Assembly: GCF_020181035.1 (NCBI RefSeq)
Contig: NZ_JAIQYY010000006.1
Coordinates: 208,909 to 272,908, forward strand
Source: Streptomyces sp. CoH27
GTDB lineage: Bacteria; Actinomycetota; Actinomycetes; Streptomycetales; Streptomycetaceae
DNA length: 64,000 bases
Direction of reading: 5' to 3'
Both the position numbers and the translations under genes were made by a program. Below, piece after piece: positions 56,178 through 64,000 of this stretch. Numbering within the stretch: position 1 is the first letter of the stretch; each line of letters opens with the position of its first letter. Under the pieces are notes generated by a model, which worked only from the letters and a program-made list of their open reading frames with translations, searched no databases and was not told the DNA's origin.

Positions 56178-57370
56178 TTCAGGAAGTCCGGGACGTCCAG
56201 CTCCTCGGCGGCGCTGTCCGCGTAGGTCCGCGACGCCGGCAGCGGCGGGGCCGGGATGTCGGCCACCGGCTCGGGCGCCGGCTCCGGCTCCTCCTTCGGC
56301 GTCACGCTGCCGAGCGAGCCGAAGGTCGGCCGGCTGGGCTCGGACTGCCGTACCGGAGTGGGCTCGTCGCGGCGGGTCGACGTCGAGGCCGAGCCGAGGA
56401 CGTTGTCCCGGCGGGCCGGCGGCTGGCCGCCGTCGAAGCCGGCCGCGATCACCGTGACCCGCACCTCGTCGCCGAGGGCGTCGTCGATGACCGCGCCGAA
56501 GATGATGTTGGCCTCGGGGTGGGCGGCCTCGCTGACCAGCTGGGCGGCCTCGTTGATCTCGAACAGACCGAGGTCGGAGCCGCCGGAGATGGAGAGCAGC
56601 ACGCCCCGGGCGCCGTCGATGGACGCCTCCAGCAGCGGCGAGGAGATCGCCATCTCGGCGGCGGCCACCGCGCGGTCGTCGCCGCGGGCCGAGCCGATGC
56701 CCATGAGGGCCGAACCGGCCTCGGACATGACCGACTTGACGTCGGCGAAGTCGAGGTTGATCAGGCCGGGGGTGGTGATGAGGTCGGTGATGCCCTGGAC
56801 ACCGGAGAGCAGGACCTGGTCGGCGGACTTGAAGGCGTCCAGGACCGAGACCTGGCGGTCCGAGATGGACAGCAGCCGGTCGTTGGGGATGACGATGAGG
56901 GTGTCGACCTCTTCGCGCAGTTCGGCGATGCCGTCCTCGGCCTGGTTCGCGCGGCGCCGTCCCTCGAAGGTGAACGGGCGTGTGACCACGCCGATGGTGA
57001 GGGCGCCGAGCGAGCGCGCGATGTTGGCCACGACGGGCGCGCCGCCGGTGCCGGTGCCGCCGCCTTCACCGGCCGTCACGAAGACCATGTCGGCCCCCTT
57101 GAGGACCTCCTCGATCTCCTCGCGGTGGTCCTCGGCGGCCTTGCGGCCGACCGCCGGGTTGGCGCCGGCGCCGAGTCCGCGGGTGAGTTCGCGGCCGACG
57201 TCGAGCTTGACGTCGGCGTCGCTCATCAACAGCGCCTGCGCGTCGGTGTTGATGGCGATGAACTCGACGCCCTTGAGACCGACCTCGATCATCCGGTTGA
57301 TGGCATTGACACCACCGCCGCCGACACCGATGACCTTGATGACTGCGAGGTAGTTCTGCGGTGCTGCCAC
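56174..57370 (-). CDS. ftsZ: Cell division GTPase FtsZ
   Basis: FtsZ (398 residues) polymerises into the division ring. The GTP-binding sites are [12 protein letters not shown] and the tubulin signature G103-G-G-T-G-T-G109, with the T7 loop [12 protein letters not shown] for hydrolysis. The linker after about 315 is Pro/Glu-rich and the C-terminal peptide is ELDVPDFLK, where SepF and others bind. The GTG at 57370 is the family start. Upstream are about 280 bases with dyads, in agreement with multiple, sporulation-linked promoters known for Streptomyces ftsZ. Confidence 0.97.
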   Translation of the reverse strand: MAAPQNYLAVIKVIGVGGGGVNAINRMIEVGLKGVEFIAINTDAQALLMSDADVKLDVGRELTRGLGAGANPAVGRKAAEDHREEIEEVLKGADMVFVTAGEGGGTGTGGAPVVANIARSLGALTIGVVTRPFTFEGRRRANQAEDGIAELREEVDTLIVIPNDRLLSISDRQVSVLDAFKSADQVLLSGVQGITDLITTPGLINLDFADVKSVMSEAGSALMGIGSARGDDRAVAAAEMAISSPLLEASIDGARGVLLSISGGSDLGLFEINEAAQLVSEAAHPEANIIFGAVIDDALGDEVRVTVIAAGFDGGQPPARRDNVLGSASTSTRRDEPTPVRQSEPSRPTFGSLGSVTPKEEPEPAPEPVADIPAPPLPASRTYADSAAEELDVPDFLK

Positions 57371-57649
57371 GTCGAAGGCCTCTCGCCTCGAATTACGTTG
57401 CCGTCGTCGTGCGGTGCCCCGCGCCGGGACGGCAGATGCCGAATGGGACGGTCCGTAGCGCCGACCCGAACCCTAACCCTGAAGTTTAGGGTTACCAGTG
57501 TGCCTGTTCCTTGAAGTCTTCTGAACAGGACACTAAGTCGACAAGTGGCGCCCGTTCAACGAACACGCCGAACCTCCCGTTTTTCTTTTCACCCTATGTG
57601 ATCAGCCGTAGCAGTGCCCAACCAGGGTGCTGGCCTGCGCTGATGTGCG
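57371..57649 (-). promoter_or_regulatory. ftsZ promoter region with two dyads
   Basis: No gene is present. AACCCTAA (57469-57476) and TTAGGGTT (57486-57493) form an 8-base dyad with a 9-base spacer, overlapping a second register AACCCT/AGGGTT. CCTGTTC (57503-57509) and GAACAGG (57523-57529) form another with a 13-base spacer. A T-rich stretch lies at 57578-57592. Several ftsZ promoters are known in this position in Streptomyces; their exact starts cannot be fixed from sequence alone. Confidence 0.55.
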
Positions 57650-58444
57650 TCAACTCCCCGATGACGCAGGGGCGGTGGGAACACTGACATCGAAGTGCCG
57701 CGCGCCGGGAGCTGCTTTCATGAGAGCTGTGAGGGCCCGTGCCTTGGCGCGGCCGCTCTCGCCGCTCCCCCATGCCACCGTGCGGCCGTCGGCCAACTCC
57801 AGCGAGATGTCGTCGTAGGAACGGACTTGGACGGTCCGGGTGTCCCGGGCGACGGCGGCCGGCAGATCACCGGCGACCCCGACGGCCTCGCGCACCAGCC
57901 GGTCGGTGCCGAAGCGCCGCAGGCTGGCGACTCCGGAACCCGTGCGGGATACGGACAATTCCAGCACGGGAACGCTTTTCGGGGCCTGCGAAACCGTGGC
58001 GAACCGGACACCTTCGCGGTCGACTTCGGTGAAGTTCCGGCCGCTTCGGAGCAGCAGAACCGGAGTCCGCTCGGTCACTTTCAGACCGATTCCATGGGGC
58101 CAGGAACGCACCACGTCAACTGTGTCAATTCGGGGCAATTTCTGGCGGAGTCGGGCTTCGATGCCATCGGTGTCGACGGAAATCATCGGCGCCCCCACCG
58201 GTACGGCCGCCGCGTCGCGCACCTCGTCGGGGGTCAGCACATCCGTGCCGGACACCGAGACATGCTCGACGCGCAGCCAGGTGGAGCCGTACAACAGCCA
58301 AGTGACACCGGCCCCGAGGAGTACGGCGGCCACCGCCAGAATGACGATCGTACGAAGGCGCGCTCTTCCGAGCCGCCGGGCGGGCGGCGGGCCGGACGAC
58401 TCCTGCTGGCGTTTCCCGCGCTCGGCGGTAGTCGGTCCGGCCAC
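57650..58444 (-). CDS. ftsQ: Cell division protein FtsQ
   Basis: FtsQ (DivIB; 264 residues) is a bitopic divisome protein. A cytoplasmic Arg-rich N-terminus is followed by one membrane segment (VILAVAAVLLGAGVTWLLY), a POTRA domain (VEHVSVSGTDVLTPDEVRDA) and the FtsQ domain (VLLLRSGRNFTEVDREGV). I choose the GTG at 58444 (VAGPTTAERG), eight bases after GAAAGGG; the GTG at 58450 adds two residues. In many bacteria murC separates murG and ftsQ; here only 26 bases do. Confidence 0.92.
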   Translation of the reverse strand: MAGPTTAERGKRQQESSGPPPARRLGRARLRTIVILAVAAVLLGAGVTWLLYGSTWLRVEHVSVSGTDVLTPDEVRDAAAVPVGAPMISVDTDGIEARLRQKLPRIDTVDVVRSWPHGIGLKVTERTPVLLLRSGRNFTEVDREGVRFATVSQAPKSVPVLELSVSRTGSGVASLRRFGTDRLVREAVGVAGDLPAAVARDTRTVQVRSYDDISLELADGRTVAWGSGESGRAKARALTALMKAAPGARHFDVSVPTAPASSGS

Positions 58445-58470
58445 CCTCACTGCCCTTTCGTCATACGGTC

Positions 58471-59559
58471 CTAACGGCGCGAGGCGATCGCCTCGTACAC
58501 CATGCCGACGAGCAGCTCGTCGGCGTCCCGGCGGCCGAACTCGCTTGCCGCGCGGGACATCTCGTACAGCCGGTGCGGATCGGCGAGCACGGGCAGGACG
58601 TTCTGCTGTACCCACTCGGGCGTCAGTTCCGCGTCGTCGACGAGGAGTCCGCCGCCGGCCTTGACCACCGGCTGGGCGTTCAGCCGCTGTTCGCCGTTGC
58701 CGATGGGCAGCGGGACGTAGGCGGCCGGGAGTCCGACGGCGGAGAGTTCGGCGACGGTCATCGCGCCCGCGCGGCAGAGCATCATGTCGGCCGCGGCGTA
58801 CGCGAGGTCCATCCGGTCCAGGTAACTTACCGGGATGTAGGGGGGCATCCCCGGCATCTGGTGCACCTGCGGCAGTTCGTTCTTCGGGCCGACCGCGTGC
58901 AGGATCTGGATGCCGGCCTGCTGGAGCCAGGGCGCGACCTGCTGGACGACCTCGTTGAGGCGGCGGGCGCCCTGCGAGCCGCCGGAGACCAGCAGCGTGG
59001 GCAGGTTCGGGTCGAGACCGAAGCGGTGCCGGGCCTCGGGGCGCGCGGCGGCGCGGTCCAGGGTGGCGATGGAGCGGCGCAACGGGATGCCGATGTAGCG
59101 CGCGTCACGCAGCTTGCTGTCCGGGGTGGAGACGGCGACCCGGGCCGCGTAGCGCGAGCCGATCTTGTTGGCCAGGCCCGGGCGGGCGTTGGCCTCGTGG
59201 ATCACGATGGGCACACCGAGGCGCTTGGCCGCGAGGTAGCCGGGCAGCGCGACATAACCCCCGAAACCGACGACACAGTCCGCCTTGGTGCGCTCCAGGA
59301 TCTGCTCGGCGGCCTTGATCGTGCCGCGCAGCCGGCCCGGGACGGTGATCAGCTCGGGCGTGGGCTTGCGGGGCAGCGGCACGGCCGGGATCAGCGCCAG
59401 CTCGTAGCCGCGCTCCGGGACGAGCCGGGTCTCCAGGCCGCGCTCCGTGCCCAGGGCCGTGATCCCCACGGTCGGGTCCTGCCTGCGCAGGGCGTCCGCG
59501 AGGGCGAGCGCGGGCTCGATGTGGCCGGCGGTCCCCCCACCGGCGAGTACGACATGCAC
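58471..59559 (-). CDS. murG: UDP-GlcNAc:lipid I transferase MurG
   Basis: MurG (362 residues) adds GlcNAc to lipid I to make lipid II at the inner membrane face. The N-terminal glycine loop GGGTAGHIEPALALADAL binds acceptor phosphates, GGYVALPGYLAAKRLGVP and VVSTPDS-like regions complete the N-domain, and the C-domain has VSGGSQGARRLNEVV and CRAGAMTVAELSAVG for UDP-GlcNAc. The ATG at 59559 follows ftsW by six bases. Confidence 0.96.
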   Translation of the reverse strand: MHVVLAGGGTAGHIEPALALADALRRQDPTVGITALGTERGLETRLVPERGYELALIPAVPLPRKPTPELITVPGRLRGTIKAAEQILERTKADCVVGFGGYVALPGYLAAKRLGVPIVIHEANARPGLANKIGSRYAARVAVSTPDSKLRDARYIGIPLRRSIATLDRAAARPEARHRFGLDPNLPTLLVSGGSQGARRLNEVVQQVAPWLQQAGIQILHAVGPKNELPQVHQMPGMPPYIPVSYLDRMDLAYAAADMMLCRAGAMTVAELSAVGLPAAYVPLPIGNGEQRLNAQPVVKAGGGLLVDDAELTPEWVQQNVLPVLADPHRLYEMSRAASEFGRRDADELLVGMVYEAIASRR

Positions 59560-59565
59560 CGAAAT

Positions 59566-60927
59566 TCACCGCTCTCCGGACGGACGCGCCACCGAGGCAC
59601 GCCGTCGCATCGTTTTCCATCTCCGGGGACTCCGACCGGACCCGGAGCCCCCGGCACCCCGTTTTCTACCAAAGCGAGGTTGCCGCATCGCAAGCGCCGC
59701 CCGCGCAGCGGGCTCGTCGCGTGCGAAGGCGATCAGCAGCCCGATGGCGAACATGGTCGGCAGCAGGGCGGACCCTCCGTAGGAGAACAGCGGGAGGGGG
59801 ACACCGGCGATCGGCAGCAGACCGAGCACCGCACCGATGTTGATCACCGCCTGGGCGGTGATCCAGGTGGTCACGCCTCCCGCGGCGTACCTCACGAAGG
59901 GGTCCTCCGTGCGTCCGGCCACGCGGATACCCGCATAGCCTAGAGCCGCGAACAGGGCGACCACCGACAGTGTCCCCGCGAGGCCCAGTTCCTCACCGGT
60001 GACCGCGAAGATGAAGTCGGTGTGGGCTTCCGGGAGTTGACCCCATTTTTCCACACTTGCACCGAGACCGGAGCCGAAGAGTCCGCCGGAGGCCAGTGCG
60101 TAGATGCCGTGGGCGCCCTGCCAGCACATGTCACCCGGGCCGGGGTCGGTGGCCGCGATGCAGTTGAGGCGGGCGAGGCGGTGCGGGCTGGTCTCGATGG
60201 CGATGGCAGCGAGGGCGACGGCGACGCCCAGCACCCCGGAGAACAGCCGGGTCGGCGCCCCCGCGAGCCACAGCAGCCCGAACAGGATCGCCGTCAGGAT
60301 GATCGTCGTACCCATGTCGCCGCCCAGCATGATCAGCCCGAGCAGCAGGAAGGCGACCGGCACCAGCGGCACCAGCATGTGCTTCCACTGGGTCAGCAGC
60401 TTCTTCTCCTGTTTGCGGGCGATCAGGTCCGCGCCCCACAGCACCAGGGCGAGCTTGCCGAACTCGCTGGGCTGGATCTGGAAGGAGCCGCCGAGGGAGA
60501 TCCAGTTCTGGTTGCCGTTGACCGCGTGCCCTATCCCGGGGATCTGCACCAGGACCATCAGGAAGACGGCGCCGGCGAGGATCGGGTAGGCCAGCGCCCG
60601 GTGCAGTTTCACCGGCATGCGGGAGGCCGCGAGCAGCAGGGCGCCGCCGATGAGCGCGGCGAGGAACTGCTTGCGGAAGAAGTACGACCCCGGCAGCGAC
60701 AGCTGGAGCGCGGTGATCTGGGAGGCCGAGTAGACCATCACCAGGCCCAGCACGATGATCAGCACGCTGCCGCCGGCGATCAGGTAGTAGGCGGTCAGCG
60801 GCCGGTCCCAGGCCTTGCGCGCGCGTGTGGAGAACCGCTGGAACGGGTTCTCGCGCGCCGGGCGGGAGACCGCGGGACGGCGGGGCGCCCGCTCTGCGGG
60901 CGGCCTTCCGGTACGGCTACTGGGCAT
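59566..60927 (-). CDS. ftsW: SEDS peptidoglycan polymerase FtsW
   Basis: FtsW (453 residues) polymerises lipid II at the septum with a class B penicillin-binding protein. It has a Pro/Arg-rich cytoplasmic N-terminus, ten membrane segments, and the SEDS marks QIQPSEFGKLALVLW, QLPEAHTDFIFAVTGEELG (the Asp is catalytic) and PLPLFSYGGSALL. An Arg-rich C-terminal tail of about 50 residues follows. The ATG at 60927 (MPSSRTGRPP) was chosen over a long upstream frame that overlaps murD in a non-coding register. Confidence 0.95.
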   Translation of the reverse strand: MPSSRTGRPPAERAPRRPAVSRPARENPFQRFSTRARKAWDRPLTAYYLIAGGSVLIIVLGLVMVYSASQITALQLSLPGSYFFRKQFLAALIGGALLLAASRMPVKLHRALAYPILAGAVFLMVLVQIPGIGHAVNGNQNWISLGGSFQIQPSEFGKLALVLWGADLIARKQEKKLLTQWKHMLVPLVPVAFLLLGLIMLGGDMGTTIILTAILFGLLWLAGAPTRLFSGVLGVAVALAAIAIETSPHRLARLNCIAATDPGPGDMCWQGAHGIYALASGGLFGSGLGASVEKWGQLPEAHTDFIFAVTGEELGLAGTLSVVALFAALGYAGIRVAGRTEDPFVRYAAGGVTTWITAQAVINIGAVLGLLPIAGVPLPLFSYGGSALLPTMFAIGLLIAFARDEPAARAALAMRQPRFGRKRGAGGSGSGRSPRRWKTMRRRASVARPSGER

Positions 60928-60995
60928 CGGCGCCTCCACTGAACGTCGACCGTCCCACGCGTCCCTCCCAAGATCCGCCCGGCGGGCGGCCGGGG

Positions 60996-62432
60996 TCAGG
61001 CGCCGAGTTCGCGGACCGCCGCCGCGAACGCGTCGCCGCGCTGGTTGTAGTTGGTGAACATGTCCATGGAGGCACAGGCCGGGGCCAGCAGCACCGTGTC
61101 GCCGGGCTGAGCGAGCCGCTTCGCTTCCGTCACCGCCTGGAGCATCGCCCCAGTGTCGGTCCGGTCGAGGTCGACCACGGGTACTTCCGGGGCGTGTCGC
61201 GCGAGGGCGTCGCGGATCAGCTCCCGGTCGGCGCCGATGAGGACCACCGCGCGCAGCCGCTTCGCCGACCTGGCGACCAGTTCGTCGAAGGTCGCGCCCT
61301 TCGCCAGACCACCCGCGATCCATACAATCGGCTCATATGCCGCCAACGAGGCTTCGGCGGCATGGGTGTTGGTCGCCTTGGAGTCGTCCACGTACGCGAC
61401 ACCGTCGAGATCGGCGACGTGCTGGATGCGATGGGCGTCGGGGCGGAAGGCGCGCAGTCCGTCGCGTACGGCGGTGGCGGGCACCCCGAAGGCGCGCGCG
61501 AGGGCCGCCGCGGCAAGGGCGTTGGCGATGTTGTGGGGGGCCGGCGGGTCCACGTCGGCGACCTCGGCGAGTTCCTGGGCGTTCTTCTGCCGGTTCTCGA
61601 CGAAGGCGCGGTCGACCAGGATGCCGTCCACGACGCCGAGTTGAGAGGGCGCGGGGGTGCCGAGGGTGAACCCGACGGCCCGGCAGCCCTCCTCGACGTC
61701 GGCCTCACGGACCAGGTCCTCGGTGGCCTTGTCCTCGACGTTGTAGACGCAGGCGACCCGATTGCCCTCGTAGATACGCCCCTTGTCGCGTGCGTATCCC
61801 TCCATGGAGCCATGCCAGTCGAGGTGGTCGGGCGCGAGGTTCAGCACGGCGGCGGAGTGGGCGCGCAGGGAGGGCGCCCAGTGCAGCTGGTAGCTGGAGA
61901 GCTCGACGGCGAGGACGTCGTACGTCTCCTCGCCGAGGACCGCGTCCAGCAGGGAGACGCCGATGTTGCCGACGGCGGCCGTGCGCAGGCCCGCCGCCGT
62001 GAGGATGGCGGCGAGCATGCGGACGGTGGTCGTCTTGCCGTTGGTGCCCGTGACGGCCAGCCAGGGGGCGGCGTCGGGGCCGCGCAGGCGCCAGGCCAGC
62101 TCGACATCGCCCCAGACGGGCACGCCCGCCTGCTCGGCCGCCAGGAACAGCGGCTTGTCCGGCCTCCAGCCGGGCGCGGTGACGATCAGCTCGGTGCCCT
62201 CCGGCAGGGTCACCCCGTCGCCGAGGCGCACGGTGATGCCCAGCGCCTCCAGCTCCGTGGCCTGCTCACGCGCGCGTGCGTCGTCGCCGTCGTTGACGAC
62301 CGTGACGATCGCCCCGCGCGCGTGCAGCACCTTGGCCGCCGGGACGCCGGAGACACCGAGCCCGGCGACGGTGACGTGCTTGCCCTGGAAGTCGAAGAGC
62401 TCCGAGGTGGAGGTCACTTTTCCGCTGCCCAT
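60996..62432 (-). CDS. murD: UDP-MurNAc-L-Ala:D-Glu ligase MurD
   Basis: MurD (478 residues) adds D-glutamate to the peptidoglycan precursor. The Rossmann-type N-domain has VTVAGLGVSGVPAA, the ATP site is VTGTNGKTTTVRML, followed by LSSYQLHWAPSL and the ligase domain with PHNIANALAAAALAR, FRPDAHRIQHV and VDDSKATNTHAA. Start choices are the ATG at 62432 (MGSGKVTSTSEL, overlapping mraY by 19 bases) or the GTG at 62417, which overlaps the mraY stop as GTGA; both lie before the conserved domain. It is followed by ftsW after 68 bases. Confidence 0.94.
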   Translation of the reverse strand: MGSGKVTSTSELFDFQGKHVTVAGLGVSGVPAAKVLHARGAIVTVVNDGDDARAREQATELEALGITVRLGDGVTLPEGTELIVTAPGWRPDKPLFLAAEQAGVPVWGDVELAWRLRGPDAAPWLAVTGTNGKTTTVRMLAAILTAAGLRTAAVGNIGVSLLDAVLGEETYDVLAVELSSYQLHWAPSLRAHSAAVLNLAPDHLDWHGSMEGYARDKGRIYEGNRVACVYNVEDKATEDLVREADVEEGCRAVGFTLGTPAPSQLGVVDGILVDRAFVENRQKNAQELAEVADVDPPAPHNIANALAAAALARAFGVPATAVRDGLRAFRPDAHRIQHVADLDGVAYVDDSKATNTHAAEASLAAYEPIVWIAGGLAKGATFDELVARSAKRLRAVVLIGADRELIRDALARHAPEVPVVDLDRTDTGAMLQAVTEAKRLAQPGDTVLLAPACASMDMFTNYNQRGDAFAAAVRELGA

Positions 62433-63487
62433 CCTGCATAGAAGAGGCCTAGTCCGACAATCACACAGATACCCTGAATGATCCAGAATCGGACCACCAC
62501 CAGGACCTCGGACCAGCCCTTGAGTTCGAAGTGGTGCTGAAGTGGCGCCATCCGGAAGACGCGCCTGCCGGTGAGCCGGAAGGAGCCGACCTGGATGACG
62601 ACCGACATGGTGATCAGGACGAACAGGCCGCCCATGATGGCCACCAGCAGCTCCGTGCGGGAGAGGATGGCCAGACCGGTCAGGACACCGCCGAGGGCGA
62701 GCGAGCCGGTGTCGCCCATGAAGATCTTCGCCGGCGAGGTGTTCCACCACAGGAAGCCCAGGCAGGCACCCATCAGCGCGGAGGCGACCACCGCGAGGTC
62801 GAGCGGGTCGCGCACCTCGTAGCAGGCGGCCGGGTTGGTCAGGGTCTGCGCGTTGGCGCAGGACTCCTGGAACTGCCAGACCCCGATGAACGTGTAGGCG
62901 CCGAAGACGAGCACGGAGGCGCCGGTGGCCAGACCGTCCAGACCGTCGGTCAGGTTCACGCCGTTCGACATCGCGAGGATCATGAACAGGGCCCAGACGA
63001 CGAACAGCACCGGGCCGATGGTCCAGCCGAAGTCCGTGATGAACGACAGCTTGGTGGAGGCCGGGGTGTTGCCGCGCGCGTCGGCGAACTGCAGCGAGAG
63101 CACCGCGAAGGAGATGCCGACGATCAGCTGACCGGCCATCTTCGCCTTGGCCCGCAGACCCAGCGAACGCCGCTTGACGATCTTGATGTAGTCGTCGAGG
63201 AAGCCGACCAGGCCCATGCCGAACATCAGGCCGAGCACCAGCAGGCCGGAGTAGGTGGGCGGGTAACCGGTGATGAGCTTGCTCAGGAAGTACGCCGCGA
63301 TGGTCGCCAGGATGAAGGCGATACCGCCCATGGTCGGCGTACCGCGCTTGCTGGCGTGCTCGCGCGGACCGTCGTCACGGATGTACTGGCCGTAGCCCTT
63401 GCGCGCGAGGAGCTTGATCAGCAGCGGGGTGCCGATCAGCGTCAGGAAGAGGCCGATCACTCCTGAGAACAGGATCTGCTTCATCAT
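62414..63487 (-). CDS. mraY: Phospho-MurNAc-pentapeptide translocase MraY
   Basis: MraY (357 residues) transfers phospho-MurNAc-pentapeptide to undecaprenyl phosphate, forming lipid I. It has ten membrane segments, the catalytic Asp motifs FLDDYIKIVKRRSLGL and NLTDGLDGLATGAS, and LQHHFELKGWSE near the C-terminus. The ATG at 63487 overlaps the murF stop as ATGA, and a second ATG follows immediately. The extracytoplasmic loop ESCANAQTLTNPAACYEV is longer than in E. coli and has two Cys that could form a disulfide. Confidence 0.96.
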   Translation of the reverse strand: MMKQILFSGVIGLFLTLIGTPLLIKLLARKGYGQYIRDDGPREHASKRGTPTMGGIAFILATIAAYFLSKLITGYPPTYSGLLVLGLMFGMGLVGFLDDYIKIVKRRSLGLRAKAKMAGQLIVGISFAVLSLQFADARGNTPASTKLSFITDFGWTIGPVLFVVWALFMILAMSNGVNLTDGLDGLATGASVLVFGAYTFIGVWQFQESCANAQTLTNPAACYEVRDPLDLAVVASALMGACLGFLWWNTSPAKIFMGDTGSLALGGVLTGLAILSRTELLVAIMGGLFVLITMSVVIQVGSFRLTGRRVFRMAPLQHHFELKGWSEVLVVVRFWIIQGICVIVGLGLFYAGWAAEK

Positions 63488-64000
63488 CGGGCGGCAACCT
63501 CACCCTCGGCACCTGTCTCGACGAGCGCCTGGGCAACGCTCTCCAGACCCACCGAACGGGACGCCTTCACGAGCACGACGTCCCCCGGGCGCAACTCGCT
63601 GCGCAACAGGTCGATCGCCGCCTGTGCGTCGGACACGTGCACCGACTCCTCACCCCACGAACCCTCGTTATATGCGCCCAGTTGCAGCCAGGAGGCCTCA
63701 ATCCCCCCGACGGCGACGAGCTTGCTGACGTTGAGCCGGACGGCGAGCCGTCCGACGGCGTCGTGCTCGGCGAGCGCCTCGTCCCCCAGCTCGGCCATCT
63801 TGCCGAGCACCGCCCATGTGCGCCGCTCCTTGCCCATGGCCGCGAGCGCCCGAAGGGCGGCCCGCATGGACTCGGGGTTGGCGTTGTAGGCGTCGTTGAC
63901 GATGGTCACGCCGTCCGGGCGCTCGGTGACCTCCATGCGCCAGCGGGAGAGGGAGCCCGCCTCGGAGAGCGCGGTGGCGATCTCTTCCGCGGACATGCCC
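63484..64000 (-). CDS. murF: MurF ligase, C-terminal part (5' end outside window)
   Basis: Only the C-terminal about 171 residues of MurF (UDP-MurNAc-tripeptide:D-Ala-D-Ala ligase) are inside the window. The visible domain reads RWRMEVTERPDGVTIVNDAY, NANPESMRAALRALAAM, WAVLGKMAELGDEALAEHD, and VLVKASRSVGLE, as in the Mur ligase C-domain. The ATP site is beyond the edge. The ATG at 63996 is internal, not the start. Its stop overlaps mraY. Confidence 0.93.
   Translation of the reverse strand, partial: GMSAEEIATALSEAGSLSRWRMEVTERPDGVTIVNDAYNANPESMRAALRALAAMGKERRTWAVLGKMAELGDEALAEHDAVGRLAVRLNVSKLVAVGGIEASWLQLGAYNEGSWGEESVHVSDAQAAIDLLRSELRPGDVVLVKASRSVGLESVAQALVETGAEGEVAAR

Noticed and set aside
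57469..57493. The TTAGGG-like motif as a true telomere or replicon end
   Set aside because: Streptomyces telomeres are different palindromic structures, and this lies within a core operon between ftsQ and ftsZ.

Overview
The window is very GC-rich chromosomal DNA with strong third-position G/C bias, frequent GTG starts and many ATGA/GTGA stop-start overlaps. With the gene content (dnaE, a his/trp supercluster, the division and cell-wall (dcw) cluster with divIVA and sepF, a bifunctional priA instead of trpF, and trpM) this is a Streptomyces chromosome. From memory, gene order resembles the S. coelicolor SCO2028-SCO2088 core segment; no database was consulted.

Layout. 1-6.4 kb: a zinc-finger-less TnpB-like RuvC nuclease gene running off the left edge, next to a 5'-truncated ADP-ribosylglycohydrolase, then two intact ADP-ribosylglycohydrolases and a PfkB/ribokinase, all tightly coupled, ending in a decayed CaiB/BaiF CoA-transferase. 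6.4-25 kb (mostly minus strand): lgt, a membrane-anchored DsbA-like protein, trpA-trpB-trpM-trpC, three small membrane-protein genes, an S53 peptidase gene on the opposite strand that separates them from trpE, then hisI-trpE. A remnant MFS gene and a Fic-like/ribbon-helix-helix toxin-antitoxin pair follow, then hisF-ridA-priA-hisH-(54-aa membrane protein)-hisB-hisC-hisD. PriA supplies both the HisA and TrpF reactions, which ties the two pathways together.

25-48 kb: housekeeping and conserved hypotheticals: a solenoid-like membrane protein, LON-substrate-binding protein, YbaK, an ABC-2 exporter, a NYN-domain protein, a 57-aa basic protein, dnaE, a DUF2252 protein, a second DsbA-like protein, a Tat-exported PhoD phosphatase, a dienelactone-hydrolase-like protein, an SDR, a CPA1 antiporter, and GNAT-rluA-lspA. 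Next is a DksA/TraR zinc-finger protein carrying a long histone-H1-like Lys/Ala tail.

48-64 kb: a translational-type T-box leader and ileS (an IleRS with an altered G-x-H-H signature) converge on the dcw cluster, read on the minus strand as murF-mraY-murD-ftsW-murG-ftsQ-ftsZ-pgeF-yggS-sepF-yggT-divIVA. The cluster couples peptidoglycan precursor synthesis, septal ring assembly and polar growth. murC is absent between murG and ftsQ.

The least ordinary items are the TnpB-like gene with its neighbouring truncation, the ADP-ribosylglycohydrolase/ribokinase operon, the peptidase gene splitting the trp region, the toxin-antitoxin pair inside the his region, the G-x-H-H IleRS under T-box control, the tailed DksA protein, and several unexplained dyads and short repeats near promoters. 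No rRNA gene, CRISPR array or convincing tRNA gene was seen.
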